Below, piece by piece: positions 9,398-18,777 of a DNA stretch of 64,000 nucleotides. The position numbers were made by a program, and so were the translations under genes. Source of the stretch: UBA4465 sp002292365 (GTDB taxonomy: Bacteria > Bacteroidota > Bacteroidia > Cytophagales > Cyclobacteriaceae); NCBI GenBank assembly GCA_943788615.1, contig CALSQY010000001.1, forward strand, positions 62,001 to 126,000, read 5' to 3'. Each line of letters opens with the position of its first letter. The first letter of the stretch is position 1. A model generated the notes under the pieces. The model did not search any database. It was not told the origin of the DNA and saw only the letters and a program-made list of their open reading frames with translations.

Positions 9398-9763
9398 ATG
9401 ATAAAGCTTAAAAATGCTTTTTTGATTCTTTACCTCGTGGCGGCAATCTCATCTATCATTATGATCTATTACGAAGCTACCATACTCGAGATCATTCAAG
9501 ATTGGGGCTACTGGTTGGCTCTCAAACAACTCCCAGTGATTGGAGCCAATCTCATTTTACTGTTATCGATGCTGATGTTACTCGAGGTCATTGTTCAAAA
9601 GTTCACCATCAACAAGCTTAAAATTAAAATCAGAGAGCAAACGGCTGAGGTCATGTCCATAAAATCAAAATTATATGATCAAATAACCCATGATGATAGC
9701 TCCAATTCTGAATCAAACGATGATCCCAACCAACATTCTTTAGAAGAAAATGAAGATTACTAA
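9398..9763 (+). CDS. small two-helix membrane protein with coiled coil
   Basis: Unrecognised 121-residue protein. Two hydrophobic segments (about residues 7-26 and 45-67) should span the inner membrane. They are followed by a charged helical stretch (about 68-95) that could form a coiled coil, and an acidic Asp/Ser/Asn-rich tail. Its 3' end overlaps the start of gmhA by 14 bases, so the two are probably translated together. No function can be assigned from sequence. Confidence 0.7.
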   Translation: MIKLKNAFLILYLVAAISSIIMIYYEATILEIIQDWGYWLALKQLPVIGANLILLLSMLMLLEVIVQKFTINKLKIKIREQTAEVMSIKSKLYDQITHDDSSNSESNDDPNQHSLEENEDY

Positions 9764-10340
9764 TCAGATTGAAATAATAGAACAAGAGCTGCAAGAAGCC
9801 CATCAAGTATTGTCGAACTTCATGGCCGACCCTAAATTGATCAAAACCATCGCCGAAATGGCTCATCTCATGACCCAAGCCATAGAAAGTGGAGGTAAAA
9901 TAATCACTTGTGGCAACGGGGGTTCACATTGCGATGCTATGCATTTCGCCGAAGAACTTACCGGTCGATACAGAAATGACCGTAAATCCCTGCCTGCTAT
10001 CGCTATTTCTGATGCAGCACACCTCACTTGCGTGGGTAATGATTATGGTTATGAATTCATATTTTCAAGATTTATAGAGGGGATGGGCCATAATGGCGAT
10101 GTGCTTTTAGCCATCAGCACGAGTGGCAATTCTATGAACATTGTAAATGCAGTAAAGGCCGCAAAAGAAAAGAATATGAAAACCATTTTACTTGCCGGAA
10201 AAGATGGGGGTAAGCTGGCAAATATAGCAGATAGGATATTGATTGTACCGCATTTTGGATTTGCGGATAGGATTCAAGAAATACATATCAAGATCATCCA
10301 CATTTTGATCTTATTAATTGAGCAAAAAATAACTCATTAA
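9750..10340 (+). CDS. gmhA: sedoheptulose-7-phosphate isomerase
   Basis: SIS-domain isomerase that converts sedoheptulose 7-phosphate to D-glycero-D-manno-heptose 7-phosphate, the first step toward ADP-heptose for the LPS core. Family phrases are nearly unchanged: CGNGGSHCDAMHFAEELTGRYR (in two parts, near 52-73), CVGNDYGYEFIFSR, AISTSGNS (sugar-phosphate Ser/Thr) and the C-terminal PHFGFADRIQEIHIK with the catalytic Glu and His. The length of 196 is normal. It overlaps the preceding small membrane protein. Confidence 0.95.
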   Translation: MKITNQIEIIEQELQEAHQVLSNFMADPKLIKTIAEMAHLMTQAIESGGKIITCGNGGSHCDAMHFAEELTGRYRNDRKSLPAIAISDAAHLTCVGNDYGYEFIFSRFIEGMGHNGDVLLAISTSGNSMNIVNAVKAAKEKNMKTILLAGKDGGKLANIADRILIVPHFGFADRIQEIHIKIIHILILLIEQKITH

Positions 10341-10404
10341 TAATTTAATATTGAGAATCATCCTTCAAAGGATAGTTTCCTAGCAAGCCTAAGTAAATCT
10401 CATT

Positions 10405-10536
10405 ATGAAATATTCAGATCCAGATTGGTTTCATAAACTAATAAAATATGATCAATTAAAAGAGCTTGATTCTTACAAAGTAGATCAGTTCTGTAAGTCT
10501 CGCAATGTGCATCCACCTAATAGGCATAGAACTTAA
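10405..10536 (+). CDS. possible 43-residue small ORF
   Basis: ATG at 10405 opens a 43-codon frame rich in aromatic and charged residues (DPDWFHKLIKYDQLKEL and a C-terminal HPPNRHRT). It lies in the 326-base gap between gmhA and yifB, which otherwise shows nothing definite. I see no ribosome-binding site and do not recognise a family. It could be a real microprotein, a remnant or chance. Confidence 0.25.
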   Translation: MKYSDPDWFHKLIKYDQLKELDSYKVDQFCKSRNVHPPNRHRT

Positions 10537-10666
10537 TTCATTACACAAAAAACCCAGGTTCAAGACATTAAATACTGACTAGGGAAGTAAAGTTGATTCT
10601 AGGTTTGTAATTACGACAAGTGTCATGTACTTTGACCTGCTCTATCAATGATTATTTTAATAAATT

Positions 10667-12205
10667 ATGTTCGCTAAAACCTATGGCAGTGCGATATACG
10701 GTGTTGATGCCTTCATTATAACAATTGAAGTAGATGTTGGCCCAGGAACCCAATTTTTTGTGGTAGGACTTCATGATTCGGCCGTTAACGAAAGTCAACA
10801 GCGGGTGGAAGCAGCAATTAAGGTTTATAACTACCACATGCCCCGACAGAAGATTGTGGTAAATTTGGCTCCAGCCGATATCAAAAAAGAAGGCTCCTTT
10901 TATGACCTCCCCATTGCATTAGCCATCTTAAGCGCCTCTAATCAAGTTGATTTACCCTCGCTTGATAAATATTTAGTGATGGGAGAATTATCCCTAAACG
11001 GCCAATTGCGCCCACTCAGAGGTATCCTGCCCATTGCAATCGAAGCTCGAAAACAAGGATTTAAAGGATTCATATTACCCAAAGAAAACGCGAGGGAAGC
11101 GGCCATTGTAGATCAGCTAGAAATCATTGGTGTCACAAATATCAAAGAAGCAGTAGAACATTTAAATGGGAAAAATGTCATTGCTCCCATGCAGTATAAT
11201 ACCCGAGAAAACTTCGAGTTTTATCAAAATGAATATGGGGTAGATTTTTCAGATGTACAAGGGCAAGAAAACATCAAAAGAGCTTTTGAAATTGCTGCCG
11301 CAGGGGGGCATAATGTTATCATGATTGGTCCTCCCGGAGCAAGGAAAACCATGTTGGCCAAGAGAATTGCTTCAATTTTACCCCCTTTAAACCTTTATGA
11401 AGCCCTAGAAACGACCAAAATACATTCTGTTGCAGGAAAACTCGGAACTGATGCTCATCTCATTTCGACACGCCCATTTCAGGCACCCCACTATACGGTA
11501 AGTAATGTCGCACTAGCAGGAGGATGGAATATTCCGCAACCTGGTGAAATTTCTTTGGCCAATAATGGTATTCTTTTTTTAAACGAGCTTCCTGAATTTA
11601 AACGTTCGGTCCTTGAGGTCCTCAGGCAGCCTCTCGAAGAGCGCCACATCACCATCTCAAGAGCGCGAGGATCCATTGATTATCCTGCGAATTTTATGTT
11701 GATTGCCAGTATGAACCCTTGCCCCTGTGGCTTTTATAACCATCCAGAAAAAGAATGCATATGTTCCCCAGATGCCGTACAGCGTTATTTCAATAAAATC
11801 AGTAGCCCGTTGATGGATCGTATAGATCTCCATGTGGAGGTAACCCCTGTTCCCTTTGATCAGATGACTCCAAGTAAAAAGTCTGAAAGTAGTACGGCGA
11901 TTCGTGATCGCGTCATCTCCGCTCGAAATCGTCAGAAATTAAGATTTGAAAGTCATCCTGCCATTCATAATAACGCGATGATGCCTGCGCAAATGGTCAA
12001 AAATATCTGCTCCATTAACGCCGCAGGTAAGATATTACTAAAAACAGCTATGGATAGATTAGGGCTTTCGGCCAGGGCCTATGATAGAATTTTGAAAGTG
12101 GCCCGCACCATTGCCGACTTAGCAGAAAAAGATGATATTCTCATCGAACATCTAGCCGAGGCCATTCAATATAGAAGTTTAGATCGAGAAAATTGGGCGA
12201 GTTAG
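10667..12205 (+). CDS. yifB: YifB/ComM-family AAA+ protein with altered Walker motifs
   Basis: Full-length member (512 aa) of the Mg-chelatase-like YifB/ComM family; ComM is a helicase that promotes branch migration in natural transformation. The N-terminal ChlI domain (1-~170), AAA+ core (~190-400, including MNPCPCGF) and C-terminal ChlI-like domain are all present. Walker A reads GPPGARKT (221-228) where the family has GPPG(A/S)GKT; Arg226 is encoded by AGG at 11342-11344. Walker B reads FLNELPEF where FLDELPEF is expected; Asn306 is encoded by AAC at 11582-11584. The normally Gly-rich segment before it reads AGGWNIPQPGE. ATP binding and hydrolysis are probably impaired. Confidence 0.9.
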   Translation: MFAKTYGSAIYGVDAFIITIEVDVGPGTQFFVVGLHDSAVNESQQRVEAAIKVYNYHMPRQKIVVNLAPADIKKEGSFYDLPIALAILSASNQVDLPSLDKYLVMGELSLNGQLRPLRGILPIAIEARKQGFKGFILPKENAREAAIVDQLEIIGVTNIKEAVEHLNGKNVIAPMQYNTRENFEFYQNEYGVDFSDVQGQENIKRAFEIAAAGGHNVIMIGPPGARKTMLAKRIASILPPLNLYEALETTKIHSVAGKLGTDAHLISTRPFQAPHYTVSNVALAGGWNIPQPGEISLANNGILFLNELPEFKRSVLEVLRQPLEERHITISRARGSIDYPANFMLIASMNPCPCGFYNHPEKECICSPDAVQRYFNKISSPLMDRIDLHVEVTPVPFDQMTPSKKSESSTAIRDRVISARNRQKLRFESHPAIHNNAMMPAQMVKNICSINAAGKILLKTAMDRLGLSARAYDRILKVARTIADLAEKDDILIEHLAEAIQYRSLDRENWAS

Positions 12206-12207
12206 TA

Positions 12208-12228
12208 GGGGCTGATGCCTCATTTTTT
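12208..12228 (+). terminator. weak intrinsic terminator after yifB
   Basis: GGGGC (12208-12212) can pair with GCCTC (12217-12221, one G-U pair) across a 4-base loop, followed by six T. The stem is short, so termination may be partial. Confidence 0.35.
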
Positions 12229-12370
12229 ACACAAAAAAAATTTAGGGTAGATGGCGAAGAAATAATTAGACTTTAGCTCAAGTAACGATTATTGACCTAA
12301 ATTTAATCTCATAATATTTGCAGATAATTTCAACCATAATAAAATTGATCCAAGAGCAAATCACGATATC

Positions 12371-13720
12371 ATGCTTAAAAAAACGCTCCTCCTCACTTCT
12401 GGTCTCCTCATTATTTTTCTTTCCAGCACCCTTACTCGTGTAGATCGTACCTCATACAAAGTACTTGATTTTTATAAAAAAAGTATCCATGAAATCAATC
12501 AGTTACTGACAAAAAATCCCAGTCGCTCCATCGGAGATACCTTGTTGATAGGGTTCGCCCGGGCCAACTTGACCCCTTCCGACTTGGCTCCTTTAGCGGG
12601 TTATGGGAATCGACGACCCAAAGAAATGACGAGCGTTCATGACTCCATCTACGTTAGCACTACCGTCATAAATAACGGTAAAAATAAAATCGCCATCGTC
12701 TCAGCAGACCTGTTGATTATTCCGCCAAAAGTAACTACCCTTTTAAAAAAAAAACTTTTTAATACGGGTTGGTCCGTACCGGAAGTTTTTCTTTCGGCTA
12801 CCCATACGCATTCCAGTTTAGGGGGTTGGGCACCCGGCTTGGTAGGTAATATGATCGCAGGAACCTACGATGCCAAGTACCCTGAATTTATCGCCAATCA
12901 AATCATAGCCAGTATTCAAATGGCGGAGAAAAGGTTAAATGCTGGTGCTTGGAGTTTTAATGAATTATCCATTCCTACATTGATTAGTAATCGCCTCGTC
13001 GGTACCCAAGGCATTACCGATACCTCCTTAAAACTCATAGCCTTAAAATCAGGCATGCAAGAAGGAGTACATGTCTTTTACGGTGCCCATGCCACATGCC
13101 TCTCTGGTGAAAATAAACAAATGTCTAGAGATTATCCCGGCGTTTTCTCTGATTGGATGGTGAAGAATACTCCCCTCGATTTTGCTGTTTACAGCGCCGG
13201 CGCCGTAGCAAGTATGGGTCCAGAAACTGGTCCAAAACAAGGATTTGATCGCGCTCAATTTATGGGTGAAGAAATGGCCAAGCAAGTCGCTTTAATTCAG
13301 CAATTTGGATTTCCTTATGAAAATCAATTAAATCTTAGCTTTTTTAGAATACCTCTTTTTTTAAGACAGCCAATGGTCAAAATTTCTGAAAACTGGGCGC
13401 TTCGTCCATGGGTCTTTAAATGGGCATTTGGTCACTCCCCATTGGAAATCTCCATGATTCAGCTTAATGATTTGATCATGATTGGATTGCCTTGTGATTT
13501 CTCCGGAGAATTGGCAGTGGAGTTGTATGCCTATGCCAAGGCCAAAAATCTAAATCTAATTATCTCATCATTTAACGGTGGATATGCAGGATATGTCCCT
13601 GATGACAAATGGTATGATTTGGAAAAATATGAGCCCCGTTCCATGAGTTGGTATGGGCATGATAGCGGTGCCTATTTTGTTGAGATCATCAAACTTTTAA
13701 TCGATTACAATCAATCATGA
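12371..13720 (+). CDS. neutral/alkaline ceramidase-like hydrolase, short form
   Basis: Resembles the N-terminal catalytic domain of neutral/alkaline non-lysosomal ceramidases, zinc enzymes that cut the amide bond of ceramides. An N-terminal hydrophobic segment (residues 4-21) is a signal peptide or anchor. SATHTHSSLGGWAPG carries the zinc His pair (H145, H147), and YGAHATCLSGENKQMSRDYPG (two blocks around 237-257) gives a further His and Asp of the active site. At 449 residues it lacks the C-terminal domain of ~700-residue ceramidases. Its stop overlaps the next gene's ATG by 4 bases. A lipid amide substrate is plausible because many Bacteroidota make sphingolipids. Confidence 0.8.
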   Translation: MLKKTLLLTSGLLIIFLSSTLTRVDRTSYKVLDFYKKSIHEINQLLTKNPSRSIGDTLLIGFARANLTPSDLAPLAGYGNRRPKEMTSVHDSIYVSTTVINNGKNKIAIVSADLLIIPPKVTTLLKKKLFNTGWSVPEVFLSATHTHSSLGGWAPGLVGNMIAGTYDAKYPEFIANQIIASIQMAEKRLNAGAWSFNELSIPTLISNRLVGTQGITDTSLKLIALKSGMQEGVHVFYGAHATCLSGENKQMSRDYPGVFSDWMVKNTPLDFAVYSAGAVASMGPETGPKQGFDRAQFMGEEMAKQVALIQQFGFPYENQLNLSFFRIPLFLRQPMVKISENWALRPWVFKWAFGHSPLEISMIQLNDLIMIGLPCDFSGELAVELYAYAKAKNLNLIISSFNGGYAGYVPDDKWYDLEKYEPRSMSWYGHDSGAYFVEIIKLLIDYNQS

Positions 13721-14793
13721 AAATCACTCGACCTACTTTAATCATCGATGAAGTCAAAGCAAGAAAAAACATTGCCTTTATGGCTGAAAAGGCCAAAAAA
13801 TCTAACATGGTGTTTAGGCCTCATTTTAAAACCCATCAATCTGCGACTGTAGCGCGGTGGTTCCGTGAAATGGAAGTAAACCACATTGCTGTTTCCTCTC
13901 TCGCCATGGCCCATTATTTTTATAGGCATGGTTGGGATGACATCCATATTGCCTTCCCTTATAACGTGTTGGAACATCAAGAACTCAATGAATTAGCCAA
14001 GCACATAAAGCTGACCGTATCAATCGAATCTCAGCAAGCCTTAACACATCTTAAATCCCATATGAAAACCCCCATCCGTTATATGATTAAAACAGATGTC
14101 GGTTATGGAAGAACGGGAATTGATGCGAGTAATTGGGAATCTATTTTATCATTGGCCGATCAAGGAAATTCAATATGTCAATTTTCTGGATTGATGGCAC
14201 ATGCCGGGCATACTTATGATGCTCATGGTACAGATGAGATTGAAAAAGTGCATAAAAAAAGTCTCCAAAAACTGGAAATCTTAGTCAACCGATTTAGAGA
14301 CCCTCCCTTTGTAAGCTATGGGGATACCCCTTCTTGTTCTATCTCTGAAAATTTCAAACTGATCTCCGAATTTCGCTGCGGAAACTTCGTTTATTATGAT
14401 CTGACACAAGTGGCGATAGGCTCTTGCGCGGTTGATCAAATCGCAGTAGCTATGGCTTGCCCAATTGTGGCAGAACATTATTATCGTAATGAAGTGGTTA
14501 TCTATGGTGGTGCCGTCCATTTTTCTAAAGATTTCGTCATGAGTCCTCGTAAGCATTTTGGCCAAATTGTAACTTTTAATCAAAATGGCTGGACAATTTA
14601 TGAGGGTGTCTATCTCAAAAAAATATCTCAAGAGCACGGCATCATTCATTTACCCAAAAATGTTGATAAAAATCAATTCTCTCTCGGCCATATTATAGGT
14701 ATCTTACCAGTCCATTCATGTCTTACAGCAGATCTCATGATGGGGCAAGAAACACTTAGTGGTCACCCAATAGATAAAATGATGCGAATATGA
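13717..14793 (+). CDS. D-threonine aldolase / D-serine dehydratase-like PLP enzyme
   Basis: Fold-type III (alanine racemase-like) PLP enzyme of the D-threonine aldolase/DSD1 group. The PLP lysine is Lys38 in RPHFKTHQ; KTDVGYGRTGID and AHAGHTYDA are barrel motifs. The C-terminal VHSCLTADLM supplies the metal-binding His333 and Cys335 typical of this group. The length of 358 is normal. It overlaps its neighbours by 4 bases on both sides, forming a tight operon with the ceramidase-like gene and the broken GH3 gene. Substrate (a beta-hydroxy-D-amino acid or D-serine) is inferred. Confidence 0.85.
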   Translation: MKITRPTLIIDEVKARKNIAFMAEKAKKSNMVFRPHFKTHQSATVARWFREMEVNHIAVSSLAMAHYFYRHGWDDIHIAFPYNVLEHQELNELAKHIKLTVSIESQQALTHLKSHMKTPIRYMIKTDVGYGRTGIDASNWESILSLADQGNSICQFSGLMAHAGHTYDAHGTDEIEKVHKKSLQKLEILVNRFRDPPFVSYGDTPSCSISENFKLISEFRCGNFVYYDLTQVAIGSCAVDQIAVAMACPIVAEHYYRNEVVIYGGAVHFSKDFVMSPRKHFGQIVTFNQNGWTIYEGVYLKKISQEHGIIHLPKNVDKNQFSLGHIIGILPVHSCLTADLMMGQETLSGHPIDKMMRI

Positions 14794-15897
14794 AAAAAAT
14801 TAGTATTACGGCACTTTCTATGCTCTTCTTTTATGGTGCAATAGGTGAACCAAAAGACTCCTTGGATATTATGATTGGTCAAATGATTCAGATAGGAATT
14901 ACTGATTATGGTGATGCTTCGGTGCGTAACGAATTACGTAATCTCATCAAAACCGGTAAAGTCGGTGGAGTCATCCTTTTTGAAAAAAATCTGCAAAAAG
15001 AAGATACAAAAGTGGCGTTAAAAAAAATGATTGAGGAGCTCCAAAAAGAGGCCAACATACCTTTATTTATTGCCATTGATGAAGAAGGAGGCTATGTCAA
15101 TCGCTTGAAACCTAAATATGGCTTTCCAAAAACTGTTACAGCTGCCTATTTGGGGGCCATGGATAACCTAGACTCAACAAAATTCTATAGTACCCAAACA
15201 GCTCAAACTCTTAGTTCTCTTGGTTTTAATGTCAACTATGCACCAGTCAGTAGATGTGGCCATTAATCCTCTTAATCCGGTGATTGTAAAAAATCAGCGC
15301 AGCTATTCAAAAGATCCCAAAACGGTCGCCCGACACGCGACTGCTTATATTGAAGGGCACAAACCTTTTAATGTGGCTACTGTACTGAAGCATTTTCCAG
15401 GTCATGGTTCCTCTCAAGTAGATACGCATTTAGGCGTCGCCGACATCTCTAATAGCTGGCAAAAAAAGGAATTAGAACCTTATATTGCATTGATCAAAAC
15501 AGGATCTGTTCAAGCCATAATGACCGCACACATTATCAACCAAAACCTAGACGAAGACCTATTTCCAGCTACAATCTCGAAGCGAATAATTACAGAACTT
15601 CTTCGGAAAGAATTAGGATACAAAGGAGTTATTTTTAGCGATGATATGCACATGGCGGCCATTATTAAAAACTATGGCTTCAAGGAAGCCGTAGTTTTAG
15701 CCATCAATGCAGGTATCGATTGCCTGATTTTTTCAAATAATATTTCTCCTGATGATATCATTTCTGCCGAGGCCCTTCATCATCACATCAAAACTCAAGT
15801 TTTGATGGGTACAATAGATGCAAACAGCATCACTCAATCCTACCGCAGACTAATTAAACTAAAATCTGCACTCGGCCTCAACTTCTCAAAATATTGA
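14790..15897 (+). pseudogene. GH3 beta-N-acetylhexosaminidase, single-base frameshift
   Basis: Glycoside hydrolase family 3, N-terminal type, as in NagZ-like beta-N-acetylglucosaminidases; residues 1-~18 look like a signal peptide. The first frame runs to FNVNYAPV, then shifts. Removing the A at 15249 restores the expected NYAPVVDVAINPLNPVI run and joins the second frame, which carries KHFPGHGSSQVDTH (catalytic Asp/His loop) and the nucleophile in IFSDDMHM. The restored protein would be about 368 residues, near normal. As written, translation stops at 15266 with no active site. It is the last gene of the ceramidase-like operon. It could be real decay or a single base error. Confidence 0.85.
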
Positions 15898-15952
15898 ACC
15901 TCAATTTTTGATAGAAAAAACAAGCACCTTTATTCTAAAAAATTTGGATTAA

Positions 15953-16156
15953 ACTGTTATTTCAAAGGATTCTATAAGAAATTTGCTAATTAATAGTATT
16001 ACTATTATTATTGCATATATAAATGACCATGTTAGATTATTTACTACTAATAACAACGGCCAAAGAGAATATGCTTTAAGGGAACGCCTAAAAGGTAATG
16101 TTAGAGTCCTAAAAACTTTCAGTTATTGGCCATTTGAAAAAAGTCATTATGAATAG
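15953..16156 (+). other. open frame without start codon, possible gene remnant
   Basis: The 273-base gap between the GH3 pseudogene and the bestrophin gene contains a 67-codon frame with no ATG. Its second half looks protein-like (NGQREYALRERLKGN, then a Trp/Phe-rich end SYWPFEKSHYE). I do not recognise it. A decayed gene end is possible; chance is also possible. Confidence 0.25.
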
Positions 16157-16170
16157 CGTACTTTAAAATT

Positions 16171-17046
16171 ATGATAAAATATAATCCTAAATCCTGGGCA
16201 TCCCTCATTTTTGATGTCTACAGCAGATATGTATTTAAATCATTACTGCCTCTCATTTTATTCATGGGTGTCTTTTCGACCGCTTACGTAGCCATCGTCG
16301 TTGATCTTGCGCAACTCCATTATGAAAGTACCATACAATTTCATTCTATTATTGGTGTGATGCTCGGGCTGTTTCTGGTTTTCAGAATCAATACCGCATA
16401 TGATCGTTGGTGGGAAGGAAGAAAATTATGGGGAAAATTAGTCAATGATACACGCTATTTAGCCATAAAAATAAACAATATACTCCCCGTTGATAGAACA
16501 GCAGATCGAGAATTTTTTATTGATATGATTGCAAATATTCCTTTCGCAACCAAAGAACATCTTCGAGACAGTATTCTTGTCAGTGAATTGTCATTGCCTG
16601 ATGAGACCTTAAGGAATAATGTCATCTCTAGTACGCACAGGCCTAACAAATTGGCTGACGCCTTATTTGAAAGAACCAATCAGCTTTATAAGGATCAGAT
16701 AATTGATGGGTATCAACTTTATATTCTAGATAAAGAATTAAAGGGTTTTGTAGATATGATAGGAGGCTGCGAACGTATCAAAACAACTCCCATTCCTTTT
16801 TCATTCAGCATGTTTATCAAGAAGTTTTTGTTCATTTACTCTTTAACACTTCCGGTCAGCTTTGCTTGGCAATTTGGTTATTGGACGACGCCTATAGTAA
16901 TCCTTACTTTTTATTTTTTAGTAAGTGTCGAACTCATCTCAGAAGAAATCGAAGACCCTTTTGGGGAAGATATCAATGATTTACCCCTTGATGAAATCTG
17001 TTTCAAGATCAAAAAGAACATTGAAGAGATCATGCTCAAAAATTAA
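16171..17046 (+). CDS. bestrophin family anion channel-like membrane protein
   Basis: Bacterial bestrophin homologue (UPF0187/YneE type), a pentameric inner-membrane ion channel. Features are the N-terminal helices (residues ~23-45 and 58-76), the signature FRINTAYDRWWEGRKLWG (about 72-89), two further hydrophobic segments near 215-255, and the C-terminal DPFGEDINDLPLDEIC motif. The length of 291 is normal. Ion selectivity cannot be read from the sequence. It ends convergently to lipA with a ~50-base gap. Confidence 0.92.
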   Translation: MIKYNPKSWASLIFDVYSRYVFKSLLPLILFMGVFSTAYVAIVVDLAQLHYESTIQFHSIIGVMLGLFLVFRINTAYDRWWEGRKLWGKLVNDTRYLAIKINNILPVDRTADREFFIDMIANIPFATKEHLRDSILVSELSLPDETLRNNVISSTHRPNKLADALFERTNQLYKDQIIDGYQLYILDKELKGFVDMIGGCERIKTTPIPFSFSMFIKKFLFIYSLTLPVSFAWQFGYWTTPIVILTFYFLVSVELISEEIEDPFGEDINDLPLDEICFKIKKNIEEIMLKN

Positions 17047-17098
17047 GCTCTTTTTTGGGGTCTCGATCTTTTTGAATAATGACTAAAGCAATATACCT

Positions 17099-17989
17099 TT
17101 AATCTATAGATACGTTTACATGCCTTTCAGCATGATATGATGAGCGGACTAAAGGACCCGACTCAACGTATTTCAATCCCCTCCTTAAGCCTTCCTCCTT
17201 GTACTTTTCAAATTGATCCGGATGGATGAACTCTGCTACTTCAATATGCATTTTGGTAGGTTGTAGATATTGTCCCAATGTCAAAATATGTAATCCGGCC
17301 TCCACCAAATCATCTATGGCCTTTAAAACTTCTTCTTCAGTTTCTCCAAGACCTAACATAATCCCTGATTTGGTTCGCTTGCCCATCTTATAAGTACGTT
17401 GAGTTTGTTCTAGGCTTCTCGCATATCTTGCCTGAGGTCTGACTCTTCTATACAATCTTTCGACCGTTTCCATATTATGAGAAACGACCTCTTGTCCTCC
17501 TTCAACCATCCGCTGTAAGGCATCCCAATTGTTCTTAACATCTGGTATTAAGGTTTCAATAGTCGTTGTTGGACTTAGTTCTTTTACCAATTTTACCGTC
17601 TGATACCATATTTCTGCACCCCGATCTTTGAGCTCATCTCGATTGACCGAAGTAAGTACCGCATGTTTTACCCCCATGGTGGCAATGGCTTCTGCAACGC
17701 GTTGGGGCTCAGCCTCATCATATTTAAGAGGTCGTCCCGTAGCTACCGCACAGAAGGTACAACTTCGTGTGCAGACATTTCCTAAAATCATGAAGGTAGC
17801 CGTTCCTGCACCCCAACATTCTCCCATGTTTGGACAGTTTCCACTCTCGCAAATGGTATGCAGCTTATTTTCATCTACAATTTTACGAACCTTCGCATAA
17901 GCTTCGCCAACTGGGAGTTTTACGCGCAGCCAATTTGGTTTTTTTATGTGCTTACTAGACGCTGCTGAAATTACAGGTAATTCTATCAT
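17099..17989 (-). CDS. lipA: lipoyl synthase
   Basis: Radical-SAM enzyme that inserts two sulfurs into octanoyl groups on lipoyl domains of 2-oxoacid dehydrogenases and glycine cleavage H protein. The auxiliary cluster cysteines are C47, C52 and C58 (CESGNCPNMGEC); the radical-SAM cluster is C73-x3-C77-x2-C80 (CTRSCTFC). The C-terminal RSSYHAE gives the Ser that binds the auxiliary cluster. The length of 296 is normal. Pyruvate and branched-chain dehydrogenase E1 genes in the same window encode parts of complexes that need its product. Confidence 0.97.
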   Translation of the reverse strand: MIELPVISAASSKHIKKPNWLRVKLPVGEAYAKVRKIVDENKLHTICESGNCPNMGECWGAGTATFMILGNVCTRSCTFCAVATGRPLKYDEAEPQRVAEAIATMGVKHAVLTSVNRDELKDRGAEIWYQTVKLVKELSPTTTIETLIPDVKNNWDALQRMVEGGQEVVSHNMETVERLYRRVRPQARYARSLEQTQRTYKMGKRTKSGIMLGLGETEEEVLKAIDDLVEAGLHILTLGQYLQPTKMHIEVAEFIHPDQFEKYKEEGLRRGLKYVESGPLVRSSYHAERHVNVSID

Positions 17990-18013
17990 TCGGTTATTTA
18001 AATTAACTCAAAA

Positions 18014-18725
18014 TTAATAAATTCTCTTCCCCCAAAAGAAAGTAAAAAAAGCGGAGATGTACAAAGCCCTATTGGGCTTGGTGGGTACAATAACTATTTG
18101 TTTGACATAGCCTTCAGCCATCACACCAAACTCAATCCCAATCACATTCCTCATAAAACTGCCAAATTCAAAATCTAATGCCGCTTTGATATTGATTCCA
18201 GGGATTATTTTTGACTCTCCAAAGCCTTGTAAAAATTTACCTGAGCCCTGGATAGATTGTAAATTCGTATACCTTACTGGATCATATACCACATATTCTC
18301 CACCAGAGGTAAGCACATAATAGGGGATGACAATACCAATGGTTGGTCCTGCGGCTATATTGGCATTAATTTGAACTCCTTTCTGGCTTTCCTTTCCATA
18401 TATAATTTTATCCCTCCCATATTGCCCTCTAATAGCCAATAATCTATTTTGCTTTCCCCAAATGAAGGTGCTTCCATTTTGTGAGGAAGTATATTTTAGC
18501 TCACTAGGATGTGCTACGTTTACCAACTCAAAACCGAAAGTTTCGAAAATATCCTCTTTGTGACTTCTTCCGTATCTAAAAACTACTCCTCCAATCAAAC
18601 TACTATTGGTATTGGTCGTCACTCCCCAAATAAATTCTTTTACATATTTATCTTCGTCATCAAATTGGGAAAATCCCAAAAAGAACGCTTAAAATCATAA
18701 AAAAAGTTAGAATCCCTTTAAACAT
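18014..18725 (-). pseudogene. outer-membrane-like protein, frameshift in signal peptide
   Basis: The body (221 codons from a TTG at 18679) is beta-rich with aromatic ends and a final FFTFFWGKRIY, suggesting a small outer-membrane barrel or envelope protein; I do not recognise a named family. No good start exists in that frame. In the +1-related frame, the ATG at 18725 encodes a clean leader (MFKGILTFFMILSVLFG). Removing one base from the T5-G3 run at 18675-18682 fuses it to FSQFDDEDKYVKE, a typical leader-cleavage context. So the gene is broken at that run, or the run was misread. Confidence 0.65.
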
Positions 18726-18777
18726 TAATCGATTTATTCTACAGATGTAACGTGGATGTAAAGATAAAAGTTTGTAA

